Assembly: GCA_019636285.1 (NCBI GenBank)
Contig: JAHBXV010000039.1
Coordinates: 1-57,881, forward strand
Source: Planctomycetaceae bacterium
GTDB taxonomy: Bacteria > Planctomycetota > Planctomycetia > Planctomycetales > Planctomycetaceae
Direction of reading: 5' to 3'
DNA length: 57,881 nt
The position numbers and the translations under genes were made by a program. How positions within the stretch are numbered: position 1 is the first letter of the stretch; every line of letters starts with the position of its first letter. Shown piece after piece: positions 50,764 to 57,881 of this stretch. The notes beneath the pieces are model-generated. The model was not told where the DNA came from, ran no database searches, and was given only the letters and a program-made list of their open reading frames with translations.

Positions 50764-52599
50764 ATGTCTCGAGTCGACGCGCTTTCGGACGACGACTTTC
50801 TGGACGCACCGCCCGGCTTCCGCAGCGAAGCGCATAAGACGCGCGCCAGCACGTGGATTGGCATGACCGCCGCGGTCTACTTCCTGGTGCAGATGGTTCT
50901 GCCACAGGTGATTAACTTCACGATGATGCCCGGCTTTGTCGGACGTCCGTTCGGGATGCAATTTCCGAACTTCGCGATCGCCGCCGTTCATGACGAGCGA
51001 TTGTGGTATGTCATCTTCGATGCCATGGCGGGTCCGTCGGCCTCGTCGAAATTGAAATCGATGACGCTCGACGGTCAGTCGGAGGGAAGGGAACTGTCCG
51101 TCGGCTTCGATGTGAAGGGGCTGGCGTCGCTGGATGGCGCGTTATGGGCCGTGGGTAATTCGCAAGTGGCGATGATTGTCGAGGGATCGCCGGTGGTGAT
51201 CCATCCGGCTCGTTCGCTGGTTCAGCCCTCGGCGCCGTTCCGCTGGGGGACGGAACTTGGCGTGATCGACCGGGACGACCAGGGACGGTTTACCCTGTTG
51301 CGACTGAGCGACGGGGAGTGGCTTGATCGTGGCGAGATCGTGTGGCCGGGCGAGGAAGATCGTCCAGCCGATGCTTTGGAGCCCGAGACGGGGCCCCCCT
51401 CGGCACGTGAACTGGCCATGCGCAACTATTCGCAATCGGCAAGTGGCGCTTCGGAGCGGCATCTGTGGGTGGTGGGTGATGGGGAGCAGGGCTACCTGTT
51501 CGCCGCCGAGGGGCCGAATCTGGCCGGATCACCCTTTGTTGGCAGGTTCACCTCCTTGTCGTACGGAGCCCGGTACTGGTTTCGTCCGTCGCGGTTGGAC
51601 GATGGCGACCCATCGGCGTGGATCGAGCTTCGGCTGCATCCGAACCCGGCGACGGCAGCGATTGGCGACATACCGCCGGCGTTCGCGCTGCTGGACGGCG
51701 AACTCACGATGATCCGGCTGGTGAACGACTCGACTTCATCGAGCACGGGGACGCTGGAAGCCTTGCATGTCGACGAGGCGACGGCCGAGGTGACGAGTTT
51801 TGCGAAACTGCCCATCTCCGGCGCGAGTTCCGTTCGCGGTCTGGCGGATACCGAGGCCGATCGGATTGTCGTCGTGTGCGACACGTTGACAGGGGGCGCG
51901 GAACTGCGGCGACTTCATTCCACGGGGTTTGACGAAATTCGCGCGAAGAATTCGGGGATGCTGGGCGAACTGTTTCGTCAATATTGGCCGGCGTACCTGG
52001 CACTCGCGTTCGCGACCATCGTCCCGATGCTGATCTTCGTGGTGACTTCGGATGTGCTGATGCGGAAGGCTCGGACGTTTCTGACACGTCGCGGCAAGCG
52101 AACGGTCCGGCAGTCGACGCTGCTGCGGAGAGGCGTCGCTCGGTTTATCGATGGGATCGTCTTCAGCCTGCCGACGACGGTAGCGATGTGGGCTTACTTC
52201 TGGACGCTTGATCTGAACGACCTGGTCGCGCGGTTTCGGAACGACTGGGCGCCAGTCGTCATCGAATTCGCCTGGTTTTTCGGGATTCTAACGGCGGTAG
52301 GCTTCGGCATTCTGATCGTGATGGCGATCCTGGAAGGTTACTGGGGGATCAGCCCCGGCAAGTGGATTTGCGGATTGCGCGTGATTCGCAAGACGACGTT
52401 GAAGCCGCCGGGATTCCTTAGGGCCATGGCCCGATTGATCCTGCTGATCGCCGATTCGATGTTCAATTACATTCCGGCCGTGGTGCTGATTGGCCTGACG
52501 GCCGACCAGCAGCGGATTGGCGATTTCGCGGCCGATACCATTGTCGTGACGGCTGACAGTTACCGGGCAAGTCAGCCTGAGGCGATTAGTTTTGCGTGA
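50764..52599 (+). CDS. RDD-family membrane protein with a large extracytoplasmic domain
   Basis: 611 residues from ATG 50764; an ATG at 50710 would add 18 residues with no family support. One helix lies near 30-50. A 330-residue domain with a propeller-like strand pattern follows (ERLWYVIFD, SQVAMIV, RHLWVVGDGEQGYLFAA). From about 410 to the end are five or six membrane helices with the RDD hallmarks RGVARFIDGIVF and the late RIGDFAADTIVV. RDD proteins are thought to be transporters or ion antiporters. The fused domain is uncommon. A PQQ-propeller gene starts 47 bp later. Confidence 0.85.
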   Translation: MSRVDALSDDDFLDAPPGFRSEAHKTRASTWIGMTAAVYFLVQMVLPQVINFTMMPGFVGRPFGMQFPNFAIAAVHDERLWYVIFDAMAGPSASSKLKSMTLDGQSEGRELSVGFDVKGLASLDGALWAVGNSQVAMIVEGSPVVIHPARSLVQPSAPFRWGTELGVIDRDDQGRFTLLRLSDGEWLDRGEIVWPGEEDRPADALEPETGPPSARELAMRNYSQSASGASERHLWVVGDGEQGYLFAAEGPNLAGSPFVGRFTSLSYGARYWFRPSRLDDGDPSAWIELRLHPNPATAAIGDIPPAFALLDGELTMIRLVNDSTSSSTGTLEALHVDEATAEVTSFAKLPISGASSVRGLADTEADRIVVVCDTLTGGAELRRLHSTGFDEIRAKNSGMLGELFRQYWPAYLALAFATIVPMLIFVVTSDVLMRKARTFLTRRGKRTVRQSTLLRRGVARFIDGIVFSLPTTVAMWAYFWTLDLNDLVARFRNDWAPVVIEFAWFFGILTAVGFGILIVMAILEGYWGISPGKWICGLRVIRKTTLKPPGFLRAMARLILLIADSMFNYIPAVVLIGLTADQQRIGDFAADTIVVTADSYRASQPEAISFA

Positions 52600-52646
52600 T
52601 CTCCAAAAAAATGCCGTCATCAAATACTCTTTTGCCGGGACCGATC

Positions 52647-53996
52647 ATGATCCTGTTACGCCCGATCCAGTGCCTGCTCCTTATGACGTTGGCGTGCGTC
52701 TCTCCCGTTATGGCCAATGACTGGCCGCAATGGATGGGGCCCGAGCGCGATGGAGTGTGGCGAGAAGAGGGGATTGTTGACACGCTGCCCGTCGGGGACG
52801 ATCGCGTCTTGTGGCGGGTGCCGATTGGCGGGGGGTATGCCGGACCGGCGGTCGTCGGCGAGCGGGTCTATGTGACCGATAAGCAGCTCGTTGGCGATGC
52901 CCGCGATCCCGATAACCCGTTTCAGCGCGGGTCAGCGAACGCGACCGAGCGGGTGCTGTGCCTCGATGCCGCGACGGGGGAGACGGTCTGGAAGTATGAG
53001 TATCCTTGCGCTTACACGGTCAGCTATCCGGCTGGCCCGCGGACGACGCCCGTTGTGCGCGATGGGCGAATGTATACGCTGGGAGCAGAGGGTCACCTGG
53101 TTTGCTTGAATGCTGAAACCGGCGAACTGGTTTGGAAGCGGCACTTCGCCACCGATTATGGCCGCGAGACATCGCCCGTGTGGGGCTACTCGGCCAATCT
53201 GCTCCTCGATGGAGACCGCCTGATTGCGCTGGTGGGCGGAAAGGGGACCACCGTTGTCGCCTTTCATAAAGACGATGGCCGCGAACTGTGGCGAGCCCTG
53301 GATTCCATGGGAGAACATGGTCCCGGTTACAGCAGCCCGATCATTGTTGAAGCGGGCGGGACGCGGCAATTGATTGTCTGGCATCCGGCGGCTCTCTCGT
53401 CGCTGAATCCTGAAACGGGAGAGGTTTACTGGAACCAGCCCTTTGTGCTGAAAGCGGGCCTGGCGGTGGCTACGCCGCGGGTGCAGGGCGACCTTCTGTT
53501 TGTCAGTTCGTTCTACAACGGTTCGCTGATGATGCGGCTGAATCGTGATAAGCCGACCGCCGAGGTGGCCTGGCAGCGTTCGGGACAGAACGAACGGTTA
53601 ACGGACTCACTGCATTGCATGATCTCAACGCCCGCTCTGGATGGCGAATTCATCTACGGAGCTGACAGCTACGGGGAGTTCCGTTGCATCGACCGGGATA
53701 CGGGGGACCGGATCTGGGAAACCTTCGCTCCGACGAGCGGCCAATCAGCACGCTGGGGGAATGCGTTCTTGGTTCGTCACGAAGATCGCTATTTCCTGTT
53801 CAGCGAACAGGGCGACCTGATTCTGGCGAAGCTGTCCCCCGAGAAGTACGAGGAGATTGGCCGCATGCACCTGGTTGACCCGACCGGGCCTGCTCAGCGT
53901 CGCGACGTTGTCTGGACCCACCCCGCCTTCGCCCGCAAATGCGTGTTTGCCCGTAATGACAAAGAAATTGTCTGCGTGTCGCTGGCGAAAGAGTAG
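52647..53996 (+). CDS. Exported PQQ-like beta-propeller protein
   Basis: 449 residues from ATG 52647, which starts a signal peptide (MILLRPIQCLLLMTLACVSP). The mature part has the WPQWMGPERDGVW block found in many planctomycete propellers. Repeated blades of the type LCLDAATGETVWKYEYP, LVCLNAETGELVWKRHF and CIDRDTGDRIWETF follow. Such proteins fold as eight-bladed propellers; many do not bind PQQ. It is 47 bp after the RDD gene and 22 bp before the phosphoesterase gene, suggesting an operon of envelope proteins. Confidence 0.92.
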   Translation: MILLRPIQCLLLMTLACVSPVMANDWPQWMGPERDGVWREEGIVDTLPVGDDRVLWRVPIGGGYAGPAVVGERVYVTDKQLVGDARDPDNPFQRGSANATERVLCLDAATGETVWKYEYPCAYTVSYPAGPRTTPVVRDGRMYTLGAEGHLVCLNAETGELVWKRHFATDYGRETSPVWGYSANLLLDGDRLIALVGGKGTTVVAFHKDDGRELWRALDSMGEHGPGYSSPIIVEAGGTRQLIVWHPAALSSLNPETGEVYWNQPFVLKAGLAVATPRVQGDLLFVSSFYNGSLMMRLNRDKPTAEVAWQRSGQNERLTDSLHCMISTPALDGEFIYGADSYGEFRCIDRDTGDRIWETFAPTSGQSARWGNAFLVRHEDRYFLFSEQGDLILAKLSPEKYEEIGRMHLVDPTGPAQRRDVVWTHPAFARKCVFARNDKEIVCVSLAKE

Positions 53997-54018
53997 GGAC
54001 GTTGTTGACCACTTGCAG

Positions 54019-54903
54019 ATGAGCACGTCATTGCCCGAACGTCGCCGCATGTCCCGGCGTCGCCTTCTGGCGGCTTCGGTCGCGGCGGCGACGTCGGCTC
54101 TCGGCCTGTATGCGTGGCGAATCGAGCCGCATTGGCTGAGGGTCGAGCATCGCCCGATGCCGATTCGGGGCCTGCCGACAAATCTCGTGGGAGCGCGGCT
54201 GGTGCAGATCAGCGATCTGCATATTGGCCCGCGTGTCGACAGCGACTATCTCTTGCGTGTGTTCCAGACAGTGCGCGAGCTGAAACCTACGATCGTTGCC
54301 TATACGGGCGACTTCATCACCGCGAAGTCATCCATCGACGACAACGCGCGGCGGGTCTTCGACAAGCTGGTGCAAGGTTCGCTCGGGACGTTCGGAATTC
54401 TTGGGAACCACGACTATGGACGGGGTTGGGAGTCGTTCGACGTGGCTGAGGAGGTGGTGAGCCTGTCGGCAAAGGCGGGGGTTACCATTCTTCGTAACCA
54501 AGTCGCGAACGTCGGGGGGCTCTCAGTCCTCGGATTCGATGATCTCTGGGCCGGGCAGTTCTCGCTCTCCGAAGGGATGGCACAACTTCAGCCAGACGAT
54601 CCGTGTGTCGCGCTAGTTCACAATCCCGACGCGGTTGATGAACCGGGCTGGGGCAATTTCCGGGGTTGGATTCTGTCTGGCCATACTCATGGCGGGCAGT
54701 GCAAGCCGCCATTTCTGGATCCGCCGCTTCTTCCCGTGAGGAATCGCCGCTATACGAGCGGGGAATTTGAATTGTCGGGCGAACGGCGGCTTTACATCAG
54801 CCGCGGTGTGGGCCACCTGATTCGCGTGCGATTCAATGTCCGACCAGAAATTACTGTGTTTGAACTGGAGCGAGAAAGCGATAATGGTCAGCGTTCCGTG
54901 TGA
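54019..54903 (+). CDS. Tat-exported metallophosphoesterase
   Basis: 294 residues from ATG 54019. The N-terminus (SRRRLLAASVAAATSALGL) looks Tat-type and may stay as a membrane anchor. All motifs of the calcineurin-like phosphoesterase core are present: LVQISDLHIG, YTGDFI, GNHDYG, LVHNPD and SGHTHGGQ. The nearest characterised relatives (YkuE-like) hydrolyse UDP-linked lipid precursors or phospholipids. It lies 22 bp after the propeller gene, and DUF2306 follows after 42 bp. Confidence 0.92.
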   Translation: MSTSLPERRRMSRRRLLAASVAAATSALGLYAWRIEPHWLRVEHRPMPIRGLPTNLVGARLVQISDLHIGPRVDSDYLLRVFQTVRELKPTIVAYTGDFITAKSSIDDNARRVFDKLVQGSLGTFGILGNHDYGRGWESFDVAEEVVSLSAKAGVTILRNQVANVGGLSVLGFDDLWAGQFSLSEGMAQLQPDDPCVALVHNPDAVDEPGWGNFRGWILSGHTHGGQCKPPFLDPPLLPVRNRRYTSGEFELSGERRLYISRGVGHLIRVRFNVRPEITVFELERESDNGQRSV

Positions 54904-54945
54904 AGGCTGAGCTTTCTTACAGAGTGCGCACCTCGGCCGGCTTGC

Positions 54946-55641
54946 ATGTCACGCATCACCCCCTCGCAGGCGAAACGCATTTTTGCCATCGCGGCGACGG
55001 TCGTTGTCTGCAAGGTGCTGGTCGAAGTTCTGCGGAATTATCCGGACTATTTGCCGCCCAATTTCACGGCTGATTTCCTGCTGGGGCGTGAAGAATACTT
55101 CTGGCAGGGCTATCACCTGCCGTTTTATGTCCACTTGACCGTCGGGCCGGTCACGCTGGTGTTGGGGATGCTGCTGATCAGCGACCGATTCCGCAGCCGA
55201 TGGCCTCGCTGGCATCGGCGGTTAGGTCGGGCTCAGGCTTCTTTCATTCTGGTGCTGCTGGTCCCAAGTGGATTGTGGATGGCGGCGTATGCGGCGAGCG
55301 GGCCGATTGCTGGGACAGGACTGGCGGTGTTAGCGGTGCTGACGGGAACGAGCGTGGCACTCGGCTGGCGGGCAGCCGTCTCGCGCCGGTTCAACGAGCA
55401 CCGCCGTTGGATGATGCGGTGTTATCTCTGCCTGTGTTCGACGGTCCTCCTGCGGCTGATGGGGGGCGTGGGGACGGTCCTGGAGATCGCCGCCCCGTGG
55501 TACGGCATTCAGGCGACCTGGACGAGCTGGGCGATTCCGCTGCTGGCGTATGAAGTCTGGCTGCGCCGCACGGGGTTGCCGTTCGTTGGGACGGGTTTGT
55601 TGGGGTCTCACAAAGCCGCGGAGGCACGGAGAATGCAATAA
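54946..55641 (+). CDS. DUF2306 membrane protein with a repeat-derived C-terminus
   Basis: 231 residues. Six or seven hydrophobic helices, with HRRLGRAQASFILV and SRRFNEHRRWMMRCYLCLCS typical of DUF2306 (His/Arg-rich loops between helices). Function unknown. The last 13 residues (GSHKAAEARRMQ at the end) are encoded inside the left arm of the inverted repeat at 55605-55684 and end with its TAA. Such a tail would not be expected in homologues, so a repeat probably replaced the original stop. Confidence 0.85.
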   Translation: MSRITPSQAKRIFAIAATVVVCKVLVEVLRNYPDYLPPNFTADFLLGREEYFWQGYHLPFYVHLTVGPVTLVLGMLLISDRFRSRWPRWHRRLGRAQASFILVLLVPSGLWMAAYAASGPIAGTGLAVLAVLTGTSVALGWRAAVSRRFNEHRRWMMRCYLCLCSTVLLRLMGGVGTVLEIAAPWYGIQATWTSWAIPLLAYEVWLRRTGLPFVGTGLLGSHKAAEARRMQ

Positions 55642-55684
55642 GAGCGGCTTCGTCTTTCTCCGTGACTTTGTGACTTTGTGAGAC
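55605..55684. repeat. Inverted repeat overlapping the end of the DUF2306 gene
   Basis: Outer arms GTCTCACAAAG (55605) and CTTTGTGAGAC (55674-55684) pair perfectly over 11 bp, with a second paired block ACGGAGAA / TTCTCCGT. The left arm is coding; the right arm has two tandem copies of GACTTTGT. Sited between convergent genes. Confidence 0.82.
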
Positions 55685-55751
55685 TCTCTTCTTTGTTGTG
55701 AGCCGAGCCCGGATGCCAACTGGCATCTGCGACGTGTATAGAGGGCTGAGG

Positions 55752-56522
55752 TTAAAACTCGTCGATCGTCTCTCCACCGGCCGCGGTGGCTAGTGCCTTG
55801 ACGGTTTCTAGTGGTGTTGTTTGGGAGAGAAATCGCACGGCGCCATCCATGGGCAGGATGTGGCGTCCGCCGGTATGCGATTCCGTCGTCTTCTGGTCAA
55901 AAGTGAGGAGCGCGGCTTCATCGAGATCTCGGGGCTCCATCCACGGCACCGCCTGGTTTTGCCGGACTTCGACGATGCACATCGTGTTGGCGGTGCCGTC
56001 GGTGATTTCTGACAAAGTCAGCGACCGGATGGGGCGGAGGCAACTGGACTCGGTGACGATCGCCAAATAGTTGGTCTCGAACTCTCCGTGATTGGCGCTG
56101 GGGCATTGAAACGGAAACAATCGCTCGTTTTCAAAGACGGCTGCGTTCTCGGGGGTGTTCCAGGGCTTCGTCAGGTCGAGACGGTCGTAGAGATCCTTCT
56201 TGTTGAGATAAGGGAGCAACAGGGTCCGCCAGCTATGGAGTGACTTGCCGTCTGCATCGACCGTGTAGGCGGGAGGCAGTTCGCCGTACTCATCGTGGTA
56301 GTTGTGAAGCGCGAGGCCGATTTGTTTGAGGTTGTTGCGGCAGTGTGTTCGATGGGCGGCCTCTCGTGGATTGCGCACTGCTGGAAGCAGCAGTGCGATG
56401 ACGACGCCGAGCATCACGAGAACGAGGATCAGCTCGATGAGCGTGAAGCCTGCCCACGAGCGGGCGGCGTGAAGTTTGGATGAAATGACTTCGGACTGCT
56501 GGCGATCGGATATCGTAAGCAT
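55752..56522 (-). CDS. DUF1559-family pilin-like protein, copy 2
   Basis: 256 residues. [20 protein letters not shown] is a type IV pilin N-terminal methylation motif and helix (residues 25-45). The DUF1559 part shows [40 protein letters not shown] and the closing [13 protein letters not shown]. Such proteins are very numerous in planctomycetes and processed by a prepilin peptidase. It is the second of a tandem pair (40 bp apart). Role unknown, perhaps an envelope or pseudopilus component. Confidence 0.92.
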   Translation of the reverse strand: MLTISDRQQSEVISSKLHAARSWAGFTLIELILVLVMLGVVIALLLPAVRNPREAAHRTHCRNNLKQIGLALHNYHDEYGELPPAYTVDADGKSLHSWRTLLLPYLNKKDLYDRLDLTKPWNTPENAAVFENERLFPFQCPSANHGEFETNYLAIVTESSCLRPIRSLTLSEITDGTANTMCIVEVRQNQAVPWMEPRDLDEAALLTFDQKTTESHTGGRHILPMDGAVRFLSQTTPLETVKALATAAGGETIDEF

Positions 56523-56562
56523 GTTCTCGCGACCCCCTTCAATTCTGTCGTCCGTGCTTCGA

Positions 56563-57354
56563 TCACTCGTCCTCGATCGTTTCTCCGCCTGCCGCGGTGG
56601 CGAGTGCGTTGACGGTTTCGTATGTCATCTTTGCATGGAGCGGGATCACCGCTCCGTCCATCTTGATGGCATGCCTGATGCCGGAGTGCGGATCGGAATC
56701 GTTCTGTGTCACCGCGAGCAGGATCGCCTCGTCGGCATCTCGCGGCTCCATCCAGGGGACTGCATAGTCGGCCGTGACTTCGATCACACCGATGGTGGCG
56801 TGCTTTTCATCAGTGATTTCCGAGTAGGCGAGCGAGCGAGCCGGGCGTAGACAACTGGTGTCGGTGACGATTGCCAGATAGTTGGTTTGCGACCGGGGTA
56901 AGTCTCGGAGCGACGGACATTGCATCCAGGCTTCATTCTCGAAGACGCTGGCGTTTTCCGGAGCATCCCACGATTTTGCGAGATTGAGACGGTCGTAGAG
57001 ATTCTTGCGGTCAAGATAAGGGAGCAACAGGGTTCGCCAGCTATGGAGTGGCTTGCCGTCGGCGTCGACCGTATACGCGGGGGGCAGTTCGCCGTATTCG
57101 TTGTGGTAATTGTCGATCGCCCACCCAATTTGCTTGAGATGCCGGTTGCATTGCATTCGCCGTGCGGGTTCTCGCGCGGTCCGAACGGCAGGGAGCAGCA
57201 GGGCAACGATGGCTGCGAGGATCACCAGAACGACGAGCACTTCGACCAGCGTGAAGCCACTGCGATCGCGGTCGGCCGCCAGACGTGTCTGCGCAAAGCA
57301 GCGGGGCGTTTTCCAACGCCGCATGGACCGGGAAGGTTGTCTGGCGGATGTCAT
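56563..57354 (-). CDS. DUF1559-family pilin-like protein, copy 1
   Basis: 263 residues. The pilin motif [20 protein letters not shown] lies after a longer cytoplasmic leader (about 32 residues). The body repeats that of copy 2, for example [27 protein letters not shown] and TAAGGETI. The pair is therefore a tandem duplication. The ATG overlaps the upstream gene's stop by 4 bp, so it is co-translated with the GspI-like pseudopilin. Confidence 0.92.
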   Translation of the reverse strand: MTSARQPSRSMRRWKTPRCFAQTRLAADRDRSGFTLVEVLVVLVILAAIVALLLPAVRTAREPARRMQCNRHLKQIGWAIDNYHNEYGELPPAYTVDADGKPLHSWRTLLLPYLDRKNLYDRLNLAKSWDAPENASVFENEAWMQCPSLRDLPRSQTNYLAIVTDTSCLRPARSLAYSEITDEKHATIGVIEVTADYAVPWMEPRDADEAILLAVTQNDSDPHSGIRHAIKMDGAVIPLHAKMTYETVNALATAAGGETIEDE

Positions 57355-57806
57355 TGAAGCAGATCCAGTGCGCTGGAAGTGGACGAGGCCGACGCAGCGT
57401 TCAGGAACAGTTGCGGATCGCGGATGATCCGGCGCAGCGTGGCAGTGCCATTCACCCGCCCGGTTTCAGTGGTGTGTTCGACCGCCACCGTCAGGAGCAG
57501 CGTGTCGACATGCGGGCCGCTCTCGACAGTCAGCGACCACTGCCAGGCGGCATCGTCTTCAAACGACTTCCGTTCCGCCTGCAGCGGCACAATCCCCGCC
57601 ACGGCCTCGGCCATGCACGATTCCGCCCGCAGCGTGGCCTCGCTTTGAAACTGGGCCCGGGCCGAGGCCCGCGAACCGGTGCTGATGATCTGCGTAATGA
57701 CCGCCAGCGCCGCAATGAAAATCGCCAGGGCCACAAAGACCTCCAGCAGCGACATGCCGCTTCGATGCGGCCGGGCCGGAACAGTCGCCAGGCGATGCCG
57801 CTTCAT
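57351..57806 (-). CDS. GspI-like prepilin-type protein
   Basis: 151 residues. A short basic leader ends before GMSLLEVFVALAIFIAALAV, the pilin-type cleavage site with Glu at +5 and a helix. The body is short and resembles minor pseudopilin I (SEATLRAESCMAEAVAGI, then WQWSLTVESG). Minor pseudopilins start assembly of the type II secretion pseudopilus. It overlaps its neighbours by 4 bp on both sides, so the four genes are one operon. Confidence 0.85.
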   Translation of the reverse strand: MKRHRLATVPARPHRSGMSLLEVFVALAIFIAALAVITQIISTGSRASARAQFQSEATLRAESCMAEAVAGIVPLQAERKSFEDDAAWQWSLTVESGPHVDTLLLTVAVEHTTETGRVNGTATLRRIIRDPQLFLNAASASSTSSALDLLQ

Positions 57807-57881
57807 CGACCCGCCTCCTTGACGACAGGCCCCGTCGTGACCCCTCCCGTCAGTCCCCGCAGCGTCAACGTCTGCGAATGC
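57803..57881 (-). CDS. Partial upstream pseudopilin-operon gene (3' end only)
   Basis: Only the last 25 codons are in the window, reading HSQTLTLRGLTGG...VVKEAGR and a TGA that overlaps the next ATG. The coupling and position suggest another pilin-type protein, but the fragment is too short to identify. Confidence 0.5.
   Translation of the reverse strand, partial: HSQTLTLRGLTGGVTTGPVVKEAGR

Noticed and set aside
1-57881. tRNA, rRNA or insertion sequence
   Set aside because: No cloverleaf-like or rRNA sequence and no transposase or integrase frame was seen.

Overview
The window is G+C-rich, densely coding bacterial DNA, almost certainly from a member of the Planctomycetota. This rests on family content. 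There is a DUF1549/DUF1553 planctomycete cytochrome, tandem DUF1559 pilin-like proteins, two large Ser/Thr kinases and an ECF sigma factor of the type usually paired with such kinases. Tat-exported amidohydrolases, a Tat-exported Gfo/Idh-type protein, Uma2-family genes and a thioredoxin/heme/PDZ secreted protein point the same way. I see no rRNA, tRNA, phage, plasmid, insertion sequence or CRISPR array. It looks like ordinary chromosome rather than an island, but it is heavily sprinkled with palindromic repeats.

Layout. 0-3.5 kb (minus strand): LacI-type regulator, nagA-like deacetylase and sialate O-acetylesterase-like protein, a small amino-sugar operon. 3.6-7.3 kb (minus): an FHA-domain membrane protein and a kinase fused to four beta-rich repeats and a caspase-like domain that lacks its catalytic cysteine. 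7.6-17.3 kb (plus): the planctomycete cytochrome, an orphan TadC-like protein, an M48 protease, an unknown helical protein, an RbsD/FucU mutarotase, a Ycf46-type AAA ATPase and a small membrane protein. 17.5-20.8 kb: amidohydrolase, aldose epimerase, and a cysteine-rich pair ending in a copper-storage-like protein. 20.9-27.3 kb: ECF sigma factor, thioredoxin/heme/PDZ protein, Uma2 protein and a 1200-residue multi-pass kinase. 27.4-34.1 kb: exported hydrolases, then a sigma factor with its putative membrane anti-sigma. 34.1-41.5 kb: Gfo/Idh plus ApbE, SGNH hydrolase, amidohydrolase, Kelch propeller and a KAP-like NTPase. 41.6-48.1 kb: DUF1294, fumC, Uma2, HD-GYP, hisA, hisH and two YeaQ-like proteins. 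48.6-55.6 kb: exported proteins, RDD, PQQ-propeller, metallophosphoesterase and DUF2306. 55.7-57.9 kb (minus): a pseudopilin operon running off the right edge.

Repeats. Family 1 is a REP/REPIN built on GTGTGCCACTGGC...GCCAGTGGCACAC. It occurs six times, always 1 to about 80 nt downstream of a stop codon. Family 2 is built on CGACTCTCGAC/GTCGAGAGTCG. It occurs four times, always 46 to about 130 nt upstream of a start codon. Other inverted repeats lie at 31.6 kb (before the sigma gene), 48.2-48.5 kb (a cluster of short hairpins) and 55.6 kb, where a repeat appears to supply the end of a coding sequence.

The best candidate for an undescribed system is the FHA protein plus kinase/pseudo-caspase pair at 3.6-7.3 kb. 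Function assignments come from motif reading only; no database search was possible.
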